A DNA stretch of 64,000 nucleotides from Rhopalosiphum padi (taxonomy: Eukaryota > Arthropoda > Insecta > Hemiptera > Aphididae): assembly GCF_020882245.1 (NCBI RefSeq), contig NC_083600.1, forward strand, positions 13,082,001 to 13,146,000, read 5' to 3'. The translations under genes and the position numbers were made by a program. A model generated the notes under the pieces. That model saw only the letters and a program-made list of their open reading frames with translations, was not told the origin of the DNA and ran no database searches. Positions 52,366-64,000 of the stretch are shown piece after piece (the first letter of the stretch is position 1; every line of letters begins with the position of its first letter).

Positions 52366-53971
52366 TGCAGTAATTATATTATATTATATTAATAAAGTAT
52401 TAATACATTTGAGATTTTTAAATAAACAAAATAATGCTGTAGGAGGTATATGAATATTTAATGTTGGGTGAACTATAGTATGTTGTAATTTAATTATCAG
52501 CAATCAATTAAGCTTCAACTTAGATAATAATCCAATACATTTCCGTGGAAAGAATTAAGAATATAAGAATACCCATTATTTAAAAAGTTATACTTGTATA
52601 CAAAAAAAATGTGAGTCATTAATTTTAGTATTTAATTATTATTTAGGTATATTGCGATATTTATGTCTTGATAAGTCTCACATCCATGTACAAAATAAGT
52701 GAGAAGTTTTCACAATAAATTAAAACTGTTTTTGCTAATATTTTCAGCACAGTTTATAAAAGTATTATACGATTTTGAAGTGTACCGTAATTTAAAGGAA
52801 AAGATATATCCAAACTTTTTCAATGACATTAATGAAAAAGAAAGTTTTAATTAGAAATTTGTAAGATTTAAATCAAAACTTCTACAAGTGCCTACACTTA
52901 CCTGATTTTTCTTTTATGATGAAATCGGCAAACTCAAATACCTCAGCAATTTTAATAGTTCAAAAATAAAGTTGACTTTTATATATTTTGCTTTATTAGA
53001 ATGTAATCAATTAGATTTTTTAATAAGAATTAATGTAATTAATTTTAATGACATATTTAAATGAGAACAAATACCAGATGGTCTAGATTGTGTTGTCAGA
53101 TAAATTAAATTAAATATTATTATGATATGCATTATTTTGTTATTGCTATTGTTAATATCTATAATCATCTACTCGTTAGCGTCTTAATATTATTGCTAGA
53201 TGGAGCCACATATTCTAAAGTTGAAGTACAACTCAGATTACAAAAACCGATAATAATAGACGATATTTAAAATGGTGTTGCATGTTATAATTATTGCATA
53301 AACAAATGTGTGAACACAATGTTTAATTTAACCAATTTGGTATTAACACGGAGATATTTAATAGTTTAATACACGTTTTTAAGTGAACAAATGCACGCAT
53401 AACCTATAAATAAAGTCCAAACAGTTTTCAAATGTATTATGAAACACCATTAGGTTATAGCTATAGGTACTTATTTTTTTTCAGAAACTATATAAACCGG
53501 TACCAAAATACACATGTAATGTTAATGTTTATACATCTTGATTCTAGACATTAAGTATAAATCAATTATATTATGAGTGAGTTATTGGAATTATACTGGG
53601 TTTAAATATTTTAATATTATAACTTAATCTAATCTAACCTTACCTACAATAGATAACCTACTGTGTGGCTTATCGGAGCTTAGACCAAATTTCGAATTCC
53701 AAAAATTAACCCAGTTACGGTGTTTTCCATTGCTTTTAAATAATTTTATACCTAGTTGAAATATACACCACATTAATTTAATCTACACTATCTTATCTTT
53801 TTGCGGCCTTATTATCGTATTTTTTAAGCATTTTGGCTATAGCCTTTTGTGGTAAAGTTTGAGAAGCGAATGAAGCGATAAAAAACCTTAGTTGTAGATT
53901 TTCTTCTTGCATCATCTGTTAGCTCTAAAAATGTATGGATGTATGATACATATTATTATTTATGTATATTA

Positions 53972-54062
53972 TGTTACAGTTAAAACCCAAAATCCGCCAA
54001 AACTAGTTCTTACAAATCCCTTTAGTCAATTCTGGTTTTGACTAGTGAAAACTAGAATTCAC
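53972..54062 (+). repeat. Left terminal inverted repeat of the 1.29 kb element
   Basis: About 90 bases pair with the right end at 55258-55166. The outermost 12 bases are identical in both copies (TGTTACAGTTAA). Confidence 0.83.
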
Positions 54063-55165
54063 TAAGGCCCTCACCGTTAAAACTAGTTTTAAATTATTTT
54101 TGTTTAGTTGTAACTAGTTGTGTCTAAAATAAATATTGTCGAAAACTAGGATTATCTAATGAAAATCTGTAATGTTTAAATTGATAGATTAAACTAGTTT
54201 TAACTAGAGAAAATTAGAAATAAACACGTAAGTACGACGACTATAACTAACAGAATCGCACTGACAATGTTAGATCTTGTTTACACTTTTAAACTTTTTA
54301 ATCCAGCTTCAATTTTATCATCCCATTTTTAACAAATCTAAAAAATTGTAGACATTTAAAATACCTTAAATATAGCTTAAATTTAGTTGTCTTAATATTT
54401 TGAAAATTGTTCTCAGTACTTTTAGAAAATAATAACTTAAGTAACAGAGAATATTATTTCAAATTTCTACGATCAATATTTTTAAATAATAATAAAATGA
54501 CAAAAAACAAAAGATTATATTGTCACTTTTTATATTGACTTTTATTTTTTTAATTTCCAATCCATAAACTTATGCGGAATATTGTATCAAATTTTATGAA
54601 TTTTATATATTTTAGATATTATATACTATTTATTTATATTAATTTAGATTTATATATTATATTATATACTTTGCAAATGTTTGTGATTTTGAATAAATTC
54701 ATAATTTTAATTTTAAATTTTAAATTTTTAAATGATTAAATTAAAATTGTGACTGTATTTTTTGAATTTTTTTTTTGCTAGGTTAAACAAAAATTTACGA
54801 GAAACCTTATGTTAAATTGTCAAGTATCAAAAACAAATTTGGTCAAACATAAAATTAATTTGTTTTTTTTTAATTCTAAAAGTTAAACTATCTATAATAA
54901 ATAGCAGTAATAGGACAAACAAAGACAAAATTTTTAAAACTTTATCATAATATATTATATTAATATCAGTAATATCAATATATGGTGAAAACTTCAAGTC
55001 TCTAAAATTTTTTTTTTTTTTGTATATCCTATTAATTTGAAAATTACTGAGTATTTTTACTTTTGATTTTTCCAAAATATGAATAAGATTACTTAATTAT
55101 CTTAACAAGTTCGAATACATGCATTTCAGTTAAAATTAGATTTGTCTGACTTATTAAAATCTGCG

Positions 55166-55258
55166 GTTAATTCAAGTTTTAACGAGTCAAAACCAGAATT
55201 GACTAAAAAGGGATTTGTTGAAACTACTTTTGGTGGATTTCGGGTCTTAACTGTAACA
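55166..55258 (-). repeat. Right terminal inverted repeat of the 1.29 kb element
   Basis: This is the reverse complement of the left end with about ten mismatches. A 76-codon plus-strand open frame (55142-55372) covers it and is a by-product. Confidence 0.83.
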
Positions 55259-55260
55259 TA

Positions 55261-58200
55261 TACATACACAATTGAACATAATACAAGTAGATTTGAAAAC
55301 AATTTTAGGTTGTATCAAACATATTACGTAATACTATTTTTATACAGGAATATAATGAAAATGTATTTATAATCAATAACTCGCATCGCATACTGCAACA
55401 ATAATAATAATATACAATAACACAAATGTTGATATACGCGATGTGCGGTCACAATTCCCGGAGGCTGGCGGAAAATAACAAAAAGGGTTTTTTATTTATT
55501 GTATTTTCACTATTTATATGTTTAGTGAGTAGGTAACCTTTCTACCAGATACACGTCAAAGAATAATAAAGTATTTTCGTTTTCAAAATAATAAGATAAA
55601 TTTTATATTGACATCTAGTAAATCAGTATAACCGCCTACGGGATTACCGCTTAGAAGTGCGAATTCGAAGCATGGTTGTTAATATAATGATAATAATTAA
55701 TAGTAACAGTAATAATAATGTATGCTACTTTTTCCTCTGTACTATAACTGAAATTTATTAATAACGCAAAGATATTTTGTGAAAATAAAAATTTTAAATA
55801 TCTTAAAATTTGTCGTTGCTTAATTTGTTTTTAATACAGGTGTAATATTTAGGTAAAACTAACAATTTTAGTAATAATTACTGGACGATTTGCAAAATAA
55901 TTAAATTACTGTTTGACATGTTGCTATTATAATCAGCTATCGTTATATCCTTAGTATTATTCTTTTTTTTTTTTGTTTATTTTATGAGATAATAATAATA
56001 TTATACTATACCATCTAAAAGTATTTAATATGTATTTTAATAATATGAGTATATTGCTATAATACGATGCAGCTAGTCTTGTTTGAGGGAACCATATAGC
56101 GATCGAATTTTTGTTAATAATATCTAAATCAGTTAATATATTGCAAGTTAAACTGTGTTTATAACATTATGTCATTATGAATACCATATCTGTAGTAGGT
56201 ATTTACGATCTACCTAATACCTATATATAGGTAGGTACATAATATATATTGATATAATATTTTATTGTGTATACAGGGCGATTTTCCAATCAAGCTCAGT
56301 GCTCACCTCTATTTAGTAAGTAAGTAAAAGTATATTATAGTACCTATACGTTTGCGATTTTTAACAAAAACATTTTTTTCTCGTGTTAGGTCCAATAAAA
56401 ATTACGCGCGTAATCACAAGTATTCGAAATCCAAATGTGCTTATCAAACTACTCCTATTTAAGTGCCATCGGCTATCGCTCTAAATAATTTTATTTGACT
56501 TTGTTAAACCTTAAAATGGATTTTTATAAATTAGTATAGGTATATATAGTAATAATAGCTATGACAATGCGAAACTGCTAACGTCGTGGGCCTACGTAAG
56601 TAGTGGGATGGTTAAGCGGTGGATCCGGGCGACATATTTTACGATATTTTCGTCACATATGAAAAATCGGTTTTAAAAATACTTGAACATTTTTGGTCAT
56701 AAGTCATAACGTTTAAACCATCTAACCAATCTACACGCGAGTCCCTCTGCTCCTATATGCACAATGTTTCTAACTGATTCTAACCTAACCTTGATACCTT
56801 ATACGACTTAATGTGTTCAGCTGTTTGTCCTGTATAGAGCAACCCGATGGATTAACACAAATTAGCACGGTTTCCCAATGGTACAACCCGGTTTTTTGTT
56901 ACTATACGTTAGTGGAAATTACCGTTGTCGCGATCGGAGGTCGTTGTGGCTTCTATCATCAGGATTCGCTGTAATCTGGCCACTGAATAATATTATTATA
57001 TAGGTACATTTGTAAATAATATACAATGTTCGGATGTCAAGAGACGTGACTGAGATTTCCAAGTATTTCACGTCACCGTATGTCGATTTTCCACGAAAAC
57101 CAATCAACGATCTAAAAATATCACAATATTCAATTCTTAGTATTTATTCGGTTCGATCGTTAACCGTCAACACTAAAATTATACAACGCACTTTTTCGCA
57201 GTAGATTCCTGCAACAAGTTGCACTGTAATCCATCAACCTATCGTCGCGGTCATTTACATTTCTTTTTTAAATTTTTATTTAAAAACGTATACAATCTAT
57301 TAAACCCGTGTAATACAAAAATCATTAGATGATATTCGACTTGTTATCGAGGGGGGAGGAGAACCGTCTAGTGACGGCACTTTGATATTATATTCGAACA
57401 ATCTTTTAGTATAAAGGGGTGTATCATGTATGTGTTGTATTAATTACTGATATAATGAATAGTCCTATGGTCATTGCCGTTGGGTCTATTTCTTGTGAGC
57501 ATTTTGAGGATTAGAGATAATTGATAAGTTTTAAAATTAGGAGGAGTAAGGTTTTAAAACGGTTTATCGAGTTTGGAATATTACAGTTTGGCTTATTTTA
57601 GTCGCTTTTTGAAAGTGAGGATAAGCGTGGAAATCATGAGTTTAAAAAGAGTTAGGTATGAGTTTAAAAATGTTTGATTAGTTCACTTTTCTATTTTAAA
57701 TGTTTAAGTATTTTGAGATTCGTTATTTTTTTTTTTGTCAAAATTATGAAATTGAGTAAACGAGACATGTTAATTTTGGCTTTTGAATGATATTTTTAGT
57801 TATTTTCCTAATAAGGTGTGTATACCTAACTAAAATAACCATGTACTTTATCATATGATTCATATGATTGTATTATTAAGTCTTCTTTTAGTTTATTGAC
57901 ATTGATTTAATTATTTATTGATTTTTTATGGCTTATTGATGACCCAAATAGGCCAAATACAGTTATTGTATTACTTCTATATGATTGATTATTAGTTAAT
58001 AGTCAAACACATTTCATCAAAAAAGATAATTCTTCAAACATCATTCGTCAAAAACTAATTTATCAATAACACGTTTTGTCTAACTATCTCCTATTCACCA
58101 ATAATAAAAATATTTTATGTGTGTACTTAATTTCGAAAAAAGTTTTTTATTTGTAGCACTAAAATTAAATTATAATAAATGTCATAAAAAAATATATATT

Positions 58201-60840
58201 TTTATTGATAAATAATATATTTTTTTTAAATTATAGTCGTCAATAATTTGGTGTAAATTTTTTTGATTAATGTAGTACAATATCAATATACCTAGGTACC
58301 TAATTAAAATTGATGAATAAATGGTATATAAAACAACAGCTATAGGACAGTTAGATACATAGGTCAAAGTATATAATAGAACTACTTCAAGGAGTCACTA
58401 TAATATATCTGTTTACTAATGGGAAGATAAGGAAATAGTTTTATTTTATTTTATATTGGATGTGAACACTGAATGCATAATTTTAAAACAAACCAAATAA
58501 TAGTATTATTTGGCCAATTGTATTATTTAATAAATTATGGATTTAACTTATAAACCTCATAACGAATTGTCTATTTTGACGATCTGTTCGGATACCATAT
58601 TATATACTGTATCTTATTTTAATCTTTTTTTTTATTATATTTTATTATTATATTTTTAAGTGGATGTATAAAATTATAAATTGAACCCTCAATTCCCAAA
58701 TACTTATTATAATTATTATTCTTTCTTTTTTTTTTAACTCTTGGCAGTATATTTTGAATCATCAAATTTAAGAATTATAATTTATTTTTCTTATGGCAAA
58801 ATCCAATATTAGCTATCGTAATATATATTGCTGCTTATATAATATTGGACTTAGTATTTTACAAAATTATTTTTATCACGAGAAAAATCTGTATAATCCT
58901 TTTCTGAATCCTACTACGTATAAATGTATAATCATTTATAAAAATATAATTTATATATTTGAAAATGTATATTAATATTTAACACTGCTTGCATGCGTAG
59001 TTTACTGCGTAGATTATCAATGATGGTTATTGGTTGGAATTATAATACCTACTTATAAAAAATTAAATATTTAAAAAAACTATTAATAATCAAAAAATTT
59101 AAAATATAAGATTTTTTAAAAATGACTTAAAATTTGTTTATAAAAATTGCAACTAATATATTCAGCTGTTTCGAGTAAAGAGACATTTTTAACTCAACAC
59201 TATTTTTTATTGATGTTCTGAGAAATGCGAAAAAATTAATATAATTATACCTATATTATGTTTAAATTATATCAAAGAAAACGTTTGTATATTGATGAAA
59301 ATATAATAAATTAATATAGTTTAATATAAATACAAAACTTGAATAACAAGTCATATAATATGCTTTACCTTAGATACATCGAAATCTTTAAATTGATGTT
59401 TATTGAAAATGTGGTATAGACTTCATCATTGCTTTGAACTAGTGAAAGTGAAACTATAGGAATATCTTATACCAATTTGTATGTATATCGTTTTCTACGA
59501 ATGTTTAAAACTAAATTTATTTTGCTGAATGACCAAAAAGTTAAAATATATGAAAATTGTTTAAAACTTATTATATTCTTAGTAATAAATAACATAGGAG
59601 TTATACAGCACAAATACATATAATTAAATAATTAAATTATTGATGTGCATTTAACATATTATTTTTTATTTTTGTTTATACGATATGTCTGAAATATTAT
59701 ATTATGATTTATAATATACCTAACACCATTGAGGTATTGATTATAAAATAGTATATTCTATAAACAATACTAACACGTATATTTTATATAAAAAATGTAT
59801 CGTATGTCATTGTTGTACTTGTACGTGTAGTATTTTGTTATGGTAAGGGATCAATAAAATGGAATTTAAAAAAAACTGGAAAACAGATTTATTTATTTTT
59901 ATATAATAGGCAATTTTAGATACTGAGCATGAATGTTTTTAATTTTAACATTTTAAATTTAAACACGCGGTTGTACCGATAGTTAAATCAACTTTATTTT
60001 TTTTAATGATAATAACTATATTTGCTATATGGATTCTTATAGGTAGTGCTTTTTTCTATATGATAATTTTTACTAAAATTTAGTAAATTGATCAATAGTT
60101 TTAATTGAAATAAAATTAATTTAATAGAGCTACATCATTTTTTTTTAAATTATCCATTTTTTAATACAAATTCATATCGTTTTATAAACATAAATATAAT
60201 AAAACAAATAAAAAACATTTCGTTCATTTTTCGGATAGATTTCTACAAAATATTTGGCAATTGTAGTAAATTAATTATTTTTAAATTTAAGATACAATGA
60301 TATAAAATAATTATTTTAATTTACTTTTAATTCCATAACTAACATATTGTACTGACTCTAGTGGTTCTTATACAGACGAAACGTCTGATAATGGAGAAAC
60401 TTGCAATATAGTAATACTATCAATAGTGCAAAAGTGAACATTTCTATACTCCTCATAATTGAAACAATAATCCGGCTAAAAGCGGATACACCTACAACAA
60501 TTTTAACTCTTCTATACCTATAATATTCGCTATATAGAGGTTTCACTAATACCTATTGATATTGAATGTTTATGTACATATTTTAGAAATTACTTATTTT
60601 AATCATAATTATTCAACGTTGAAAATTCAATTTAATATATATATTTTTTTACACAAATATGTATATTATTTTAAATATTTTTATTTTATTTATTTAAATA
60701 AAAAACAATTAATAATTTACGCATATTATTAAATATAATTAATAATAATAATGTATTTTATATTAAGTTTATTACGTAATTTATGGGATTATAACAATAT
60801 AGAATTTTTGTTGTATATAGATTTTCTGTAGTATATTATA
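55261..60840. other. AT-rich upstream intergenic DNA
   Basis: No gene is seen. A fragment at 56272-56292 reads TACAGGGCGATTTTCCAAT, which resembles another MITE terminus, but I could not find its partner. A more complex segment at 56580-57120 has no recognisable coding content. The rest is AT-rich simple sequence. Confidence 0.55.
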
Positions 60841-61140
60841 AACCATCACTGCGTCACCTCGGGTCCACAATAGCAGACGCTTGGACTATGCGCAGTTAAA
60901 CATGCGCCTTACGAATTTCTTTGTCCGCCGTCCGCGGTACCACAATGACCGACGTCTTAGTTTATCCGTGTTCACGGTTACTGCATACGTTCCGAAATCC
61001 ATTTTCCGGTTGAACATTCGCCACGATATGTCCGTGCAGGCTTTTGCCCCCGTAGATATTATCGAGGCAGCCGGACATCCGAGGCCGAGGACCGAGGTCC
61101 ATACCACTTCACAATTCACTATATGATTCGACAACATCGT
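60840..61140. other. Isolated GC-rich island in intergenic DNA, possible unrecognised exon
   Basis: About 300 bases of roughly balanced composition, with many CpGs, interrupt very AT-rich DNA. Open frames of just over 80 codons exist on both strands (60881-61126 plus and 61137-60886 minus). Neither product matches a family I know, and the frames overlap almost completely, so at most one can be real. It may be an exon of an unseen neighbour, a decayed gene copy, a transposon piece or a regulatory element. Confidence 0.3.
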
Positions 61141-64000
61141 TATTCGTTTGATACGGTCCTGTCAATTCATAGTATAGTCGAGAAAATTAATAACTTGCAC
61201 GTCTTGCAGCCACGAACATCTACAAACGGTTCAGCGTTATTGACGACATGGAAATATTAAATATTAATCAACAATTCGTTAAAAACCAATAAATTTAAGA
61301 AAACAATCTAAATTAAATAAGAATAATTGCAACAAACTTGAGGTTGGGTGGCCACTGGCCATTATTATTATTCTCCGTCGAGCTTCATAATAATTATTAA
61401 TTACAAACAAAAAGTATAATTTATTACGTGTTCTGTATATTGTAATCCACACCACGTTATTGTTAGAATGAATGATATTATTATTCGTATATGATTTCCA
61501 ACCGCAATTAGGTAAAGATACAGTATTAACAGTATACAGGTTAAAACAACACAGCCGTATATTAATATTAAAATCGTGATTAAATTTTCCACATTTGCTT
61601 GGCACACCCCTACTTTATCTCTGCCGTTTGAAGTTTATGATAGGAATATAATATGTAACTATTGCCATGAATACTATATTTACTTATGCTTAACTAAGAC
61701 TTATATACCGATTTATTTGAAACTTATTTATACAATTAAATCGTATATTAGTGTAAAATAGCTTTGTTGTAAATGGCAGTTATCATATCAGATATAGTAT
61801 TATACACTTACCAAAATTACAAAACTGTATGTTTAGGTTATATTTACTTCAACTAATACGAACTATAGTTTCAGACATTTGCTTTGCCATCTCACTCCCC
61901 CCAGACCAACCATCTTAACAGTCTAGGTCATCAATATCTCCAGTATTTAATTTGTGTTTCATATAATGTTTTATTAAATATACTGAACAAATTTATAATA
62001 AAACTACAATACAAAAAATAAATACATTAGAAGATAATTATAAAATTAATAAATAAATTGTTTAGCTGGTTCAGCTGCGCTGTTTACTGTTAAACCAAAC
62101 TTCAATTTCATATCAAGACTTTTTAACATCTGATTATTAAAAAAGTATCAATAGTATATCTATGCTATACCTAAATCTAAAACTATATCCATAAATAAAT
62201 TATGAATTTTAACAAAATAACCAAAAAAGTTAATTTTTTTCTACCTATTATAGGTATATAATATTTTAATCAACATTTGAATTTAATATATTCATAAAAA
62301 AAATTGTGTATATGTATTTGTATATTTTTAAATTCCATAAGAATAATTTACGAGAAATCCTCTGTAAAATGTTTGAGATTTTTAACTTAATTCGGTAAAA
62401 AAATAAACAAATTTTAAATGACTCAATAAATAATAGATTTACTGAATATTTTTTATTCATTTTTGAGTCATAATAAAAAAAACCAAGATTTGTTTAAAAC
62501 CGGTGTTGCGTAAAATTCTTGTTTTACCAGAATTGTGTTTTTTTCACAATTCATGAAAATTACTGAGAATTAAATAAAGTATTTCTCAAAATACCAATAA
62601 TTTAATTCAATTCTTAAAAAAAATCTCCTTCAAATTTGAATCTTTTAGCTTATTTACTACTCTTTAAGGTGATATTTGTCGTTGTAAAAGCTATCGCCTA
62701 GCTATTTACTACAATCAATGCGCTTAGATCTAAAATTAATATAACCCACTAAAAATATTTTTCCTTTTTATCGTACTAATGTATTATTTTTTTGTTAACA
62801 TTGACCTCGCGTGACATAAATAGGTAATATTATATATATATATAGAATGTTAAATCACAATGTTATTATAGCCATAAGCCCATAACAATTAAATTAAAAA
62901 ATACATTAATTTAAAACTTTTTTTCGTATAATACCTATAATACGACTTTACTGTTTATGATATTATATAATATATATGTTATAGGTACCATATTTATTGG
63001 CGCTTGCAGTCTTATCTTCTATATTTGTTGTATTTTATTTATATTTAATACAATTATTACATCTCATCTGGATCGATATATATATACATAAGACCTACAT
63101 ATGTCATTACCGATTATAAAATTTCTGATCTGCTTTGCTCATCCAATAATGTAATATATTAAGAAAATGCCATTTACTCGATTTTTAAGGAGTATGATAG
63201 TATAAATGCAATTTTCATCTAATTTTGAAAATACTTTTTTTTATTTAATTATAATTTCTTATAATGAAATATTTTCTGAGAAAAAACTTGTTTAAAAGGC
63301 TCATATGCTACATATAAATGAATGGAATACAATTTCATAAAAATAAATAAAATTATGAATATACTACTAGATAAATAAATAATAAGTTTGGTATATATTT
63401 AAATAATAATTCAAAGTAACTCTCAAGTGGTCCCATGTCAACAACGAACAATGGTTTGTTTATCGTTGCGGAATATTATAAGATTATACTATATTACAGA
63501 GTAATGGTTTCGTGCGAAAAAGAATTATTTTTTGTGACTACAGTTAAAAAAAATAAAAATATTTACACGATACACAATAAGACAATATTTGTTATGTGAT
63601 GGCGTTTTTTTATTTTTTTAATATAATTAATACAAAATAAATTACATTTACTACATACATAACTTTAAAAAAACACAAAAATAGCGTGATTTAATAATTT
63701 AAAACAATACCTAATAAGTTTATTTGTATTGTGATAGCATCAAAAAATAAAAATAATAAAAACTCGTTCACATTGATTAATAGTTTTGAGCTCGAGTATA
63801 TTATTTTCACGCTAAATGGTTTTTATTAAAAAAGTAAAAACTTAATTTCAATATCGGTAGTTAGGTATAAAGAGAATTATGTGGAACTATAGTACTGTAT
63901 TTTTTTTAAGACGCCATTTAATTAACAGTATAATAGTTTAATTTGTATGTATTGTTTATGTGACGAGTTTAATTTTAAATTATCAACATTTATATTTTAT
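61141..64000. other. AT-rich intergenic DNA to the right edge
   Basis: No gene, RNA or clear mobile element is seen. Open frames are short and rich in Ile, Asn, Tyr and Lys, as expected from base composition. Confidence 0.55.

Larger units (their letters stand above)
53972..55258. mobile_element. 1.29 kb non-autonomous DNA transposon with about 90 nt terminal inverted repeats
   Basis: The left end (from 53972, TGTTACAGTTAAAACCC) and the reverse complement of the right end (from 55258, TGTTACAGTTAAGACCC) align for about 90 bases. There are roughly ten mismatches and one two-base gap, including a perfect 20-base block around TAGTCAATTCTGGTTTTGAC. Both ends are flanked by TA. Subterminal copies of AACTAGTTTT-like sequence recur between 54020 and 54205. 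The interior is strongly AT-rich with no open frame beyond about 80 codons, so no transposase is encoded. The superfamily is unknown; TA flanks would suit Tc1/mariner, but the long inverted repeats also occur in other groups. Confidence 0.85.

Noticed and set aside
1..64000. tRNA, rRNA, CRISPR arrays and bacterial operon signals
   Set aside because: No cloverleaf with a GGTTCGA-type arm, no rRNA-like conserved stretch and no regularly spaced repeats were seen. The DNA is eukaryotic in structure.

Overview
The window looks like nuclear DNA from an aphid or a close hemipteran relative. It is very AT-rich and full of TA, TTA and CA microsatellites. The motif TAGGTA/TACCTA recurs constantly, which I associate with aphid genomes. 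The genes are split by long introns, and nothing looks bacterial: there are no operons, rRNA, tRNA or CRISPR.

I can support one protein-coding gene. It lies on the minus strand and covers about two thirds of the window (44330 down to 1378), with its 3' end beyond the left edge. It is a PRDM-family transcription regulator: an N-terminal PR (SET-related) domain, a PLDLS motif of the CtBP-binding type, a serine-rich linker, then C2H2 zinc fingers. Five coding exons join in frame through canonical GT/AG sites to give 331 residues of open protein: 44330-44118, 11809-11668, 11412-11257, 2936-2625 and 1547-1378. The introns are about 32.3 kb, 255 bp, 8.3 kb and 1.1 kb, and a fifth begins at 1377. 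I cannot name the ortholog with certainty.

Layout from left to right: 1-1377 is the start of intron 5. 1378-2936 holds exons 5 and 4 (zinc fingers, linker, PLDLS). 2937-11256 is intron 3, with CpG- and GC-richer islands at about 7.4-8.4 kb and 9.45-10.6 kb. 11257-11809 holds exons 3 and 2 (the C-terminal two thirds of the PR domain). 11810-44117 is the giant intron 1, mostly AT-rich with scattered GC-richer blocks that are candidate regulatory DNA. 44118-44330 is the first coding exon. About 44331-45060 is a GC-rich probable 5' leader and promoter, with a short upstream ORF.

45.1-64 kb is upstream intergenic DNA with no convincing gene. It contains three elements with terminal inverted repeats: a 237 bp MITE at 47.55 kb, a 163 bp element at 49.43 kb, and a 1287 bp non-autonomous element with about 90 nt inverted repeats at 53.97 kb. 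It also holds one isolated GC-rich island at 60.84-61.14 kb.

The gene probably acts as a sequence-specific repressor that could recruit CtBP. The long introns and island pattern suggest a developmentally regulated locus. Both statements are inference from family and architecture.
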